Position numbers and translations under genes: made by a program. This document shows positions 14,812 to 21,497 of a DNA stretch of 24,294 bases, piece by piece. The stretch lies in the NCBI GenBank assembly GCA_964384595.1, contig CAYLLY010000029.1, forward strand, positions 1 to 24,294. Reading direction: 5' to 3'. How positions within the stretch are numbered: the first letter of the stretch is position 1; every line of letters starts with the position of its first letter. Under the pieces are notes generated by a model. The model saw only the letters and a program-made list of their open reading frames with translations, made no database searches and was not told the origin of the DNA. The DNA is from SCTG01 sp964384595 (GTDB lineage Bacteria; Nitrospirota; Nitrospiria; Nitrospirales; NS-4).

Positions 14812-15282
14812 ATGCGACATCGGAAAAGCGGCCGTCAACTCGGTCGGAATACGCACCACAGGATGGCTCTGTTTCGGAGTCTGGTGACGTCTTTGCTGGA
14901 GCATGAGCGCATTGAGACGACCGAAGCCAAGGCGAAGGAGATCCGCATTGTGGCCGACCGCATGATCACGCTTGGCAAAGAAGGGAGCCTTCATGCCAGG
15001 CGCCATGCTGCAGCGTACATCCGTGCAAAGTCTGTCGTCGCCAAGCTCTTCAAGGATATTGCTGGGCGCTTCTCTGAGCGGAAAGGTGGGTATACACGCC
15101 TTATTAAGACTCGTCGACGAGTGGGAGATGCGGCTCCTATGGTCGTCATCGAATTAGTCGGCCGGCCAGTGGATACCAAAGGTACGGCGAAGGGACAGCT
15201 CACTGACCAGAAGGACGCAGGCGATAGCCCAACCAAGACTGGACCGCCTCAGCCCAAGACACCTGCCGCTTCGGGCGTGTAA
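14812..15282 (+). CDS. rplQ: 50S ribosomal protein bL17 with C-terminal extension
   Basis: 156 residues. MRHRKSGRQLGRNTHHRMALFRSL, EHERIETTEAKAKEIR and the GGYTRLIKTRRRVGDAAPMVVIELV end of the conserved body (about residue 120) identify L17, which lies near the tunnel exit. After the body come about 35 extra residues rich in K, G, T, P, D and Q. A tail of this kind is not needed for the fold and is probably disordered. It is the last gene of the ribosomal block; a hairpin and a new promoter follow. Confidence 0.97.
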   Translation: MRHRKSGRQLGRNTHHRMALFRSLVTSLLEHERIETTEAKAKEIRIVADRMITLGKEGSLHARRHAAAYIRAKSVVAKLFKDIAGRFSERKGGYTRLIKTRRRVGDAAPMVVIELVGRPVDTKGTAKGQLTDQKDAGDSPTKTGPPQPKTPAASGV

Positions 15283-15321
15283 GACCAGCCGATCGGATTT
15301 TTGCTCGCGCCGCCGTCGGCC

Positions 15322-15355
15322 GCGGCAATGCCTGAAGGCGCATTGCGCCGCCTTT
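15322..15355 (+). terminator. GC-rich hairpin after the ribosomal operon, possible terminator
   Basis: GCGGC (15322-15326) and AATGC (15327-15331) can pair with GCATT (15340-15344) and GCCGC (15347-15351). This gives a 10 bp stem with a 2 base bulge and an 8 base loop. Only CTTT follows, so the T tract is weak. It lies where the alpha operon should end, but it could equally allow partial read-through into lptC. Confidence 0.4.
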
Positions 15356-15389
15356 ACTCGCATTAAAATGGTGTGCTATAGTCGGACGC
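15353..15389 (+). promoter_or_regulatory. Extended -10 promoter before lptC
   Basis: TGCTATAGT at 15374-15382 is a near-perfect extended -10 element (TG-N-TATAAT type, -10 TATAGT at 15377-15382). A weaker TTTACT at 15353-15358 sits 18 bases upstream as a possible -35. The expected start of transcription, about seven bases past the -10, falls at or next to the A of the lptC ATG at 15390. I infer a sigma-70-type promoter for lptCAB-rpoN. Confidence 0.55.
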
Positions 15390-15971
15390 ATGGCGGCTAA
15401 ATCCACGTTGCCCCTTCAACGTGTTGCTAAGGCCGGGCTGCTGGGAACCATTTTTGCTGTGGTGGCAACCCTCTTGATATTTATTGTGGGAGGACCATCT
15501 CGCCGGGTTCCGCAAGTTTCTGTGCCAGCGCTCCCGCAAGCAGCCGATGCCGGCCTCAAAGGGTTTTCATTCGTGCAGAACAAAGATGGCCTTGTGGATT
15601 GGAAAATTCAGGCTAAGCAGGCCCAAGTCTTCGACGCGGATGCCAAAGCGATTCTCAATGATGTGCAGGTTACACTGATGGGGCCAGACGGCGTTGCCAT
15701 GACAGTCACTGGAGATGACGGAACGATCAACACCTTGTCAAAGGATTTCGTCATCAGCAAGAAGACAGGGGACCTCGCCTTGGTTCTCAACAGCGGATAT
15801 ACGATTTATACGTCTCGTTTCACCTGGGATAATCAGAAGCATCGAATTTGGACGGATGAACCGATCACCATCAAAGGCCCCAGGCTGGAGGTTACCGGGC
15901 AAGGTCTGGATGCTTTCCTTGCCACCCAAGAAATGAGGGTCCGTCGTGATGTCCGCGTGGGGATTCACTAG
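15390..15971 (+). CDS. lptC: Lipopolysaccharide transport protein LptC
   Basis: 193 residues. LptC is anchored in the inner membrane and passes LPS from LptB2FG to LptA. A cytoplasmic N-terminus is followed by one membrane segment (about residues 16-34, GLLGTIFAVVATLLIFIVG). A periplasmic beta domain with DGLVDWKIQAKQAQVFDADAKAILNDV, VTGDDGTINT and DEPITIKGPRLEVTGQGLDA repeats follows, as in the LptC/OstA-like fold. The identity is supported by lptA and lptB directly downstream. No clear ribosome site precedes the ATG, and the promoter lies so close that the mRNA may be leaderless. Confidence 0.9.
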   Translation: MAAKSTLPLQRVAKAGLLGTIFAVVATLLIFIVGGPSRRVPQVSVPALPQAADAGLKGFSFVQNKDGLVDWKIQAKQAQVFDADAKAILNDVQVTLMGPDGVAMTVTGDDGTINTLSKDFVISKKTGDLALVLNSGYTIYTSRFTWDNQKHRIWTDEPITIKGPRLEVTGQGLDAFLATQEMRVRRDVRVGIH

Positions 15972-16506
15972 CGCTCTTCTCCTCGTGGGCGGCGCGTTAG
16001 CCTCGGCAGCGCCACCGCCCGAGCAATCGCCTGCTCCTCCAGAAATCATCATTGTCTCACACTCCCTCGTGTTCAAAAATCACGAAAACATGGCACTTTT
16101 CGAAGGCAAGGTTGTGATGACAAAAGGCGACTTTGTCATGCGCGCGGACCAGATGGTCGTCCATTTCTCTGGAGAATCTCCTGCCATGTCTTCGCGGAAG
16201 GGGGACCGGCCCGGCATGACCTCTCCCGCAACTTCGCCGGAGTTGCCGACATTGGGAAGCCGGGCGGTCTCTCTCATCAACGCCACCGGTAATGTCATGA
16301 TGCAACAAGGGGACAAGAAAGCCAGATCGCAGAAGGCGGTCTATCACCAGCGAGACGAGAAACTTGTCTTGACGGGAGACCCGGAAATCTGGGAAGAAGG
16401 CTATCGTGTGACCGGGACAAAGATGACCATGTTTTTAAAGGAAGACCGGAGCATCGTCGAGGGAAGCCGTGTGGTCATAAATGATACGGAATCTAAACCG
16501 CGGTGA
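15949..16506 (+). CDS. lptA: Lipopolysaccharide transport periplasmic protein LptA
   Basis: 185 residues from ATG 15949 (an in-frame GTG at 15946 adjoins it). It begins inside lptC, overlapping by 23 bases, with GAGGG at 15935-15939 as ribosome site. A signal peptide is evident (GFTSALLLVGGALASA, residues 5-20). The OstA-like beta repeats read VSHSLVFKNHENMALFEGKVVMTKGDFVMRADQMVV, then INATGNVMMQQGDKKARSQKAVYHQRDEKLVLTGDPEIWE (key parts FEGKVVMTKGDF, GNVMMQQGDK, KLVLTGDPEIW). An insertion of about 30 residues rich in Ser, Pro and Gly (74-104) interrupts the repeats. LptA forms the periplasmic bridge for LPS. Confidence 0.88.
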   Translation: MSAWGFTSALLLVGGALASAAPPPEQSPAPPEIIIVSHSLVFKNHENMALFEGKVVMTKGDFVMRADQMVVHFSGESPAMSSRKGDRPGMTSPATSPELPTLGSRAVSLINATGNVMMQQGDKKARSQKAVYHQRDEKLVLTGDPEIWEEGYRVTGTKMTMFLKEDRSIVEGSRVVINDTESKPR

Positions 16507-17264
16507 GCGATCTCGCTGGGAGCATGGGTGGGGGACAGGGACCCCTTACGTTTGAGTCGCAGAGCCTCGAGAAAAGCTACCGGGGCCGATGCGTCGTCAA
16601 AGGCGTGAGCGTGGCGGTGCAATCCGCGGAGATTGTCGGGCTTCTGGGGCCAAACGGGGCGGGGAAAACGACGGTTTTCGATGTCATGGTGGGCCTCACG
16701 ATCCCGGACAGGGGGGACGTACTCCTGGGCGGGGAATTAATCACCCACCTGCCAATGTATCAGCGCGCGCGACGTGGCATCGGATATTTGCCTCAGGAGT
16801 CGTCGGTTTTCCGTCGCATGACCGTGGAGCAAAACTTGTTTGCGATTCTGGAATTGATGGATCTGAGCAAGGATCAGCGCGAGGAACGGATGGAAACAGC
16901 CATCAAGGACCTCGGCCTTGACCAAGTGAGAAGAAATAAAGCATTTACCCTTTCTGGTGGGGAACGTCGCCGTGTGGAGATCGCCAGGGCCCTGGTGGCA
17001 CAGCCGCATTTCCTGATGCTGGATGAGCCGTTTGCAGGAATAGATCCCATCGCAGTCGGCGACATTCAAGCGATTATCAGAGGACTGAGGGGGCGAGGGA
17101 TTGGTATCCTGATAACCGATCACAATGTTCAGCAGACGCTCTCCATTACGGACCGTGCATATATCATCAACGATGGCGAGATTTTAGAGGAAGGACCGCC
17201 TGCGCATCTTGTGAACAGCCGCCGAGCGCGTGAAGTGTACCTGGGCGAGGGGTTCCGTCTGTAG
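16503..17264 (+). CDS. lptB: Lipopolysaccharide export ATP-binding protein LptB
   Basis: 253 residues. LptB is the cytoplasmic ATPase that powers LPS extraction with LptF and LptG. All ABC motifs are intact: Walker A GPNGAGKTT (49-57), Q-loop at Q98 (GYLPQES), signature LSGGERRR (150-157), Walker B FLMLDEPFAGIDP (170-182) and switch H207 (ITDHNV). The C-terminus EILEEGPPAHLVNSRRAREVYLGEGF is characteristic of LptB. The start is GTG 16503, overlapping the lptA stop as GTGA. An extension of about 14 residues (Gly- and Ser-rich) precedes the usual start. lptF and lptG are not in the window. Confidence 0.95.
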   Translation: MSDLAGSMGGGQGPLTFESQSLEKSYRGRCVVKGVSVAVQSAEIVGLLGPNGAGKTTVFDVMVGLTIPDRGDVLLGGELITHLPMYQRARRGIGYLPQESSVFRRMTVEQNLFAILELMDLSKDQREERMETAIKDLGLDQVRRNKAFTLSGGERRRVEIARALVAQPHFLMLDEPFAGIDPIAVGDIQAIIRGLRGRGIGILITDHNVQQTLSITDRAYIINDGEILEEGPPAHLVNSRRAREVYLGEGFRL

Positions 17265-17279
17265 ACTGAGGTTCGAGCC

Positions 17280-18752
17280 ATGCAGCCAAGACTCGACTTA
17301 CGACTGTCGCAAAGGCTGATCATGACGCCGCAGTTGCAGCAGGCTATCAAGCTGCTGCAGCTTTCTCGTCTTGAATTACAAGAGGCGCTCACTCAGCAGA
17401 TGGAAGAAAATCCCATGCTCGAAGAAGCAGGTTCCGAACTCGAAGACGCTGAGGCTGAGTTGGGAGCGGCGGAAGAGACTCCTGGGACAACAAAGAGTGA
17501 AGATCGGGAGGGAGAGGTCGTTCCGACTGAAACAGGGGGAGAAGAGACCACTAGAAATGAGCTATCAGGATCATGGGACGAATATTTTGACGATGATCGG
17601 AAATGGGGAGATATCGAGGCCCCGCGGAATGGGCGTGATGAGCTTCCTTCCTTTGAGCAGACGACGGCGAAAACCGCGTCACTGGAGGACCATCTGCTGT
17701 GGCAAGTGGCGCTTTCTCCGCTCGATAAGATTGAGCAGGAAATAGGCAAAAGCATCATTGGCAATCTTGACGAGGACGGGTATCTGCGAATCCCGCTGGA
17801 AGAGCTTGCAGCGGAATCCGGAATGCCATTCGCGCAGGCTACGCACGTTCTTAAGATCATCCAGGCCTTTGATCCGGTCGGGGTTGCTGCGCGCGATCTC
17901 CGTGAGTGCTTGCTGGCTCAAATCGAACAATTGGGCTTGGGAGGGACTTTAGCTGAAGCCATCATCCAGAAGCATCTCTCGGATTTAGAGCGCAAGCGAT
18001 ACCCGGCGATCGCAAAAGCTCTCGGTGTCTCTGTTGATGCCGTGCTGCATGCCACGAAGGTCATCGAAGGGCTCGAGCCCAAACCGGGACGCCCGTTTTT
18101 CACCGCAGAGAACCATCCGATCATTCCCGATGTATATGTCGTCAAGTCTGACGGGCACTGGACGGTGATGCTGAATGACGATGGCATGCCGCGATTTCGC
18201 ATCAGTTCATCCTACCGTCGCTTTCTGACCGGCAAGCGGGACCCAACGGACGCCACAAGGGCTTTCCTGGACGAGAAACTTAGATCAGCGCAGTGGCTGA
18301 TACGAAGTATTGAGCAGCGCAACAAAACGATTGTACGGGTCGTCGAAAGTATCGTGAAGGTCCAGGAACCATTCTTCGAGCATGGCATCCAATACCTGCG
18401 GCCGATGGTTTTGCGCGATGTCGCGGAAGATGTTTCGATGCATGAATCGACGATCAGCCGTGTCACGTCGAATAAATACCTTCATTGCTCGCAGGGCATT
18501 TTTGAGTTGAAATTTTTCTTCAATACGAGCATTCCCCGTTCCCAGGAAGGCCTGACCGACTTGTCTTCAGTGGCAGTTCGTGAAATGATTCGTAAGATGG
18601 TCGATGAAGAAGACAACCTACGGCCTTTGAAAGATCAGGAGATTGTCGCCCGCCTTAAGGCGCAAAACGTCATTCTCGCCAGACGGACCGTTGCCAAGTA
18701 CCGGATGGAGCTGAACATTCCACCGGCAAGCCGGCGCAAGCGCACGTACTAA
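17280..18752 (+). CDS. rpoN: RNA polymerase sigma-54 factor
   Basis: 490 residues, full length. Region I is the Gln/Leu-rich LSQRLIMTPQLQQAIKLLQL segment (about 9-28), which binds enhancer activators. An acidic region II follows (about 45-115, many Glu and Asp). The core-binding domain comes next, then the HTH (about 373-392, LRDVAEDVSMHESTISRVTS), and the RpoN box ARRTVAKYR at 467-475. Sigma-54 directs transcription from -24/-12 promoters for nitrogen, motility and other genes. It starts 15 bases after lptB. The lptB-rpoN order is widely conserved. Confidence 0.97.
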   Translation: MQPRLDLRLSQRLIMTPQLQQAIKLLQLSRLELQEALTQQMEENPMLEEAGSELEDAEAELGAAEETPGTTKSEDREGEVVPTETGGEETTRNELSGSWDEYFDDDRKWGDIEAPRNGRDELPSFEQTTAKTASLEDHLLWQVALSPLDKIEQEIGKSIIGNLDEDGYLRIPLEELAAESGMPFAQATHVLKIIQAFDPVGVAARDLRECLLAQIEQLGLGGTLAEAIIQKHLSDLERKRYPAIAKALGVSVDAVLHATKVIEGLEPKPGRPFFTAENHPIIPDVYVVKSDGHWTVMLNDDGMPRFRISSSYRRFLTGKRDPTDATRAFLDEKLRSAQWLIRSIEQRNKTIVRVVESIVKVQEPFFEHGIQYLRPMVLRDVAEDVSMHESTISRVTSNKYLHCSQGIFELKFFFNTSIPRSQEGLTDLSSVAVREMIRKMVDEEDNLRPLKDQEIVARLKAQNVILARRTVAKYRMELNIPPASRRKRTY

Positions 18753-18849
18753 TTATAGGGCGCTCCCCATATTCCCATAATTTCTATCGCGGCTAGTCTT
18801 GCGGCTGGACGCCTGAAAGTATGTGAAAATATAGGGACAAAAAAATTTC
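18753..18849 (+). other. AT-rich gap after rpoN with weak hairpin
   Basis: This gap holds one weak terminator candidate: TTATAGGG (18753-18760) can pair with CCCATAA (18774-18780) with one bulged base and a 13 base loop, then TTT. There is also a direct repeat of GCGGCT 12 bases apart (about 18790-18807). Neither is strong, so read-through from rpoN into the downstream genes remains possible. Confidence 0.25.
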
Positions 18850-18884
18850 TTGACATTAAAATTATATTAACTATACTTAAGACA
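18850..18884 (+). promoter_or_regulatory. Strong sigma-70-type promoter for the merR-pil operon
   Basis: A consensus TTGACA (-35) at 18850-18855 is followed after 16 bases by TATACT (-10) at 18872-18877. An A7-T3 tract (18839-18848) directly upstream could act as an UP element. TTAA occurs at 18856, 18867, 18877 and 18888, about one helical turn apart. The predicted start near 18884 gives a leader of about 43 bases before the small HTH gene. This is the best promoter in the window. Confidence 0.75.
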
Positions 18885-18926
18885 CTTTTAAGCAGGGTTT
18901 TTGCGTCAAACGGAGCATTGCCTGTA

Positions 18927-19178
18927 ATGAAGGCGGTCGAGGTGAAAAAGAAACCTTCCGGTGCTCGCCATGCAAACCGGAAATCTACCCCTCGTCCCCG
19001 CCGGTTTTCAACCCTTGAAGTGTGCCACTTGTTCGATATTTCCAAGGCGACCTTATTTCGATGGGAGCGGGAGGGTCTTATTTCGACGCCGCCGCGTGAT
19101 TGGAGAAATTGGCGGCTGTATACTACAACGAATCTTGAAGAGATCAAGCGGATCATCAGGAGGCGTACGTCGAGCTAG
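18927..19178 (+). CDS. Small MerR-type helix-turn-helix protein
   Basis: 83 residues from ATG 18927. A TTG at 18918 is also in frame but only two bases from the GGAG ribosome site, whereas the ATG has an 11 base spacer. The first 26 residues are a basic, disordered-looking tail. Residues 27-75 form a MerR-like winged HTH: FSTLEVCHLFDISKATLFRWEREGLI, then a wing with two Trp (RDWRNWRLYT) and a helix LEEIKRIIRRR. No coiled coil or effector domain follows, unlike full-length MerR proteins of 110-140 residues. It could regulate its own promoter and pilMNOPQ, or act as an excisionase-like DNA-bending protein. Function not known. Confidence 0.8.
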   Translation: MKAVEVKKKPSGARHANRKSTPRPRRFSTLEVCHLFDISKATLFRWEREGLISTPPRDWRNWRLYTTTNLEEIKRIIRRRTSS

Positions 19179-19202
19179 ACGTAGGAAGGGCAGGGGCGCA
19201 CC

Positions 19203-20270
19203 GTGTTTGGATTTGGCGCAAAAGAGTACTTGCTCGGGCTGGACATCGGGTCCGGATCCATCAAGATCTTGCAGCTCAAGGAAGCCAAGGGGAAGCTGAA
19301 GATCGAACGCTTCGGCATGAAGCCGCTGCCGGCTGAAATGATCGTTGATGGGGCGATCATGGATGGACTCGGCGTTGTGATGGCAATCAAAGAGTTGGCC
19401 AGCGAGCAGAAACTCAAAAATAAGGGCGTTGCGTTGTCCATATCAGGTACTTCGGTGATCGTCAAAAAAATTGCTCTTCCTCCTATGCCGGAAGAAGAAC
19501 TGGAGAAGCAGATCAAGTTTGAAGCGGAACAGTACATTCCGTTTGACATCAACGACGTCTACCTGGACTTCCACATTCTGACGCCGGAAGAGCAGCGCGG
19601 CGAGGGCCAGGCTGAAATGGATGTCTTGCTGGTTGCAACGAAGAAAGACAAGCTGAACGATTACGCCAATGCCGTCCGTGAGGCAGGCTTGATCCCTAAA
19701 GTTGTGGACGTTGATGCGTTCGCGATTGAGAATATGTACTGCGCGAACTACGACGTCGCTCCCACTGAGTTGATTGCTCTTGTCAACATCGGGGCAAGCG
19801 TGATGAACATCAATATTCTAAAAGGTGGAATTTCGGTGTTCACGCGCGATATTACGATTGGGGGAAACCGCTACTCGGAACGTATCCAGCAAGACCTTGG
19901 GTTGAGTCCGGACGATGCCGCAGCAGCCCAAAAGGGACGCCATCCGGGTGTGAATGAGGCGGCGCTCGCCGAGGCGATTGCCGCCGTGGACATGGAAGTG
20001 GCAACTGAAATCGGCCGGTCCTTTGATTATTTTCGCACGACATCACCGGAAGACGACATTGCACGTGTTGTTCTGTGCGGGGGGTGCGCGAAGGTCAAGA
20101 GTTTGCCGGCCCGGATCTCAGAGCAAACGGGAATTGAGACCACCGTTGCAGATCCGTTCGCGAAATTGGATCCGACAGGACTCAAGATGGCTCCCGAAGA
20201 ACTGGCGGAGATGGCGCCCGATGCGGCCGTAGTGGTCGGTCTGGCGCTCCGCCGGGAGGGCGACCGTTGA
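19203..20270 (+). CDS. pilM: Type IV pilus assembly ATPase-fold protein PilM
   Basis: 355 residues. PilM is an actin/FtsA-like cytoplasmic protein that binds the N-terminal tail of PilN and links the pilus motor to the inner-membrane platform. The ATP-binding phosphate-1 motif is visible as LLGLDIGSGSIKILQL (10-25). The SHS2-type part (ALPPMPEEELEKQIKFEAEQYIPFDI), the second phosphate motif ALVNIGASVMNINIL and the adenosine motif VVLCGGCAKVKSLPARI follow. The start is GTG 19203 after GGCAGGGGC. First gene of the classic pilMNOPQ order; its TGA overlaps the pilN start. Confidence 0.96.
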   Translation: MFGFGAKEYLLGLDIGSGSIKILQLKEAKGKLKIERFGMKPLPAEMIVDGAIMDGLGVVMAIKELASEQKLKNKGVALSISGTSVIVKKIALPPMPEEELEKQIKFEAEQYIPFDINDVYLDFHILTPEEQRGEGQAEMDVLLVATKKDKLNDYANAVREAGLIPKVVDVDAFAIENMYCANYDVAPTELIALVNIGASVMNINILKGGISVFTRDITIGGNRYSERIQQDLGLSPDDAAAAQKGRHPGVNEAALAEAIAAVDMEVATEIGRSFDYFRTTSPEDDIARVVLCGGCAKVKSLPARISEQTGIETTVADPFAKLDPTGLKMAPEELAEMAPDAAVVVGLALRREGDR

Positions 20271-20821
20271 TTAAGATCAATCTTCTTCCGGTCAAGCGCG
20301 CTGCCAAGAAGACCAAATCTCCGGCCAGCCAGGCGATGATGCAGCTCCTCGTCGGGTTGGGCGCCGTGCTGGTTGTTCTCGTCTATTGCGGGTATAGCTG
20401 GATGGTGCTGCAGGACGAGATTGCGAAGCAGACCCAGATAAAAACGGCGAAGGCGAAAGAGCTTGAAGACATCAAGAAAAAAGTCCAAGAAGTTGACGAT
20501 TTTGAAAAGAAGAAACAGTCGCTGGAAGACAAAATCCGTACCATTGATCAACTCAAGAAGAATCAGGGCGGCCCGGTCAGGCTGCTCGATTATCTGAGCC
20601 AGAGTCTGGATCCGTTGAAAGTCTGGTTGACGAGCGCGGAAGGCGACACGCAGGTCGTGGTGGCGGGAAAGGCGTTGGCTAACGCCGATGTCGTCGAGTT
20701 TATCAGGAACCTTCAACAGACGAACCATTTTTCATCCGTTTCCCTGCAAGAGAGCGTGCAAGGGATGGAAGAAGGCGTGACAATCTACTCGTTTAAACTC
20801 ACGATGCAGGTAAAGGGCTAG
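20267..20821 (+). CDS. pilN: Type IV pilus inner-membrane assembly protein PilN
   Basis: 184 residues. PilN is a bitopic membrane protein that pairs with PilO and binds PilM. The conserved INLLP motif is at residues 4-8, one membrane segment spans about 26-48 (LLVGLGAVLVVLVYCGYSW), and a coiled coil rich in Lys, Glu and Asp covers about 50-95. The C-terminal ferredoxin-like domain follows. The start codon is TTG at 20267, forming TTGA with the pilM stop, with GGAGGG seven bases upstream. No other start keeps the INLLP motif. Confidence 0.94.
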   Translation: MIKINLLPVKRAAKKTKSPASQAMMQLLVGLGAVLVVLVYCGYSWMVLQDEIAKQTQIKTAKAKELEDIKKKVQEVDDFEKKKQSLEDKIRTIDQLKKNQGGPVRLLDYLSQSLDPLKVWLTSAEGDTQVVVAGKALANADVVEFIRNLQQTNHFSSVSLQESVQGMEEGVTIYSFKLTMQVKG

Positions 20822-20824
20822 CGT

Positions 20825-21475
20825 ATGGCAATGCAGATCCCTGATATGGCGGCTGAATTCAACAAAACCCCCATGAACCAAAAGTTGGCGATGCTGTTTC
20901 TTCTGCTGCTTGCGGTAGGGGGCGGGTACTACTTTTATTTCGAGGATAAGGATGGGATGGTGTTCTCCGGCACTGACGGCCAAAAAATCAAGAGTCTCCA
21001 GACTGAGATCGCAAAACTCGAAACGGAAATCAAAGCCAACAAGGAAAAGGCAATAAAACTCGATCAGCTCAAGCAGGCGAACGTTGAGCTTGAATTGCAA
21101 TTGAAGAAGAGCCAGGAATACCTTCCTCCGGAATCGGAAGCCGCGGTGCTCCTCAAGGAGCTTTCTGATCTGGGAACGAGAATCGGCCTCGGCTTGAAGA
21201 GTTGGAAGCCCGGCAGCCGTAAAGAGAACCCTTCCAAGATTTTTGTGGAGTTGCCTGCGAACGTTGAAATGACAGGCAGTTACCATACGCTGGCGCTATT
21301 TTTTGATCGCATCAGCAGGCTGAAGCAGATCATTAATGTCAGCAAAATCAAAATGGGAGCCGGGAAAGTGGAGAAGGATCGCGTATTGGTTCAGGCGACA
21401 TTCCAGATTACGGCTTTTGCGTCCCCGTCGGCTCAGCCTGCGCCTCCTGCAGCTGCCAAGCCGCCCGGGAAATGA
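20825..21475 (+). CDS. pilO: Type IV pilus inner-membrane assembly protein PilO
   Basis: 216 residues. PilO forms the periplasmic alignment complex with PilN and contacts PilP. A short cytoplasmic N-terminus is followed by a membrane segment (about 23-40, LAMLFLLLLAVGGGYYFYF), a coiled coil (about 52-100) and a folded C-terminal domain with SYHTLALFFDRISRLKQIINVSKI, a typical PilO core (given as HTLALFFDRIS and IINVSKI). The last 15 residues are Pro/Ala-rich. Starts three bases after pilN; ATG 20831 is a possible alternative start. Confidence 0.94.
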   Translation: MAMQIPDMAAEFNKTPMNQKLAMLFLLLLAVGGGYYFYFEDKDGMVFSGTDGQKIKSLQTEIAKLETEIKANKEKAIKLDQLKQANVELELQLKKSQEYLPPESEAAVLLKELSDLGTRIGLGLKSWKPGSRKENPSKIFVELPANVEMTGSYHTLALFFDRISRLKQIINVSKIKMGAGKVEKDRVLVQATFQITAFASPSAQPAPPAAAKPPGK

Positions 21476-21497
21476 AGAGGGCCAATAGGTTGCTGCA

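Noticed and set aside
15289..15302. CCGATCGG palindrome followed by ATTTTT just after rplQ, as an intrinsic terminator
   Set aside because: The palindrome has no room for a loop; at most 3 bp with a 2 base loop could form. It is not a credible terminator stem.
15259..15302. Hairpin at the end of rplQ (ACAC...GTGT arms) as terminator with the later T5 run
   Set aside because: The stem is broken by a bulge and lies about 16 bases before the T run, too far for intrinsic termination.
18753..18926. Sigma-54 (-24/-12) promoter before the merR-pil genes, expected because rpoN is adjacent
   Set aside because: No TGGCAC-N5-TTGC-like pair was found; the sigma-70-type TTGACA/TATACT pair is clear instead.
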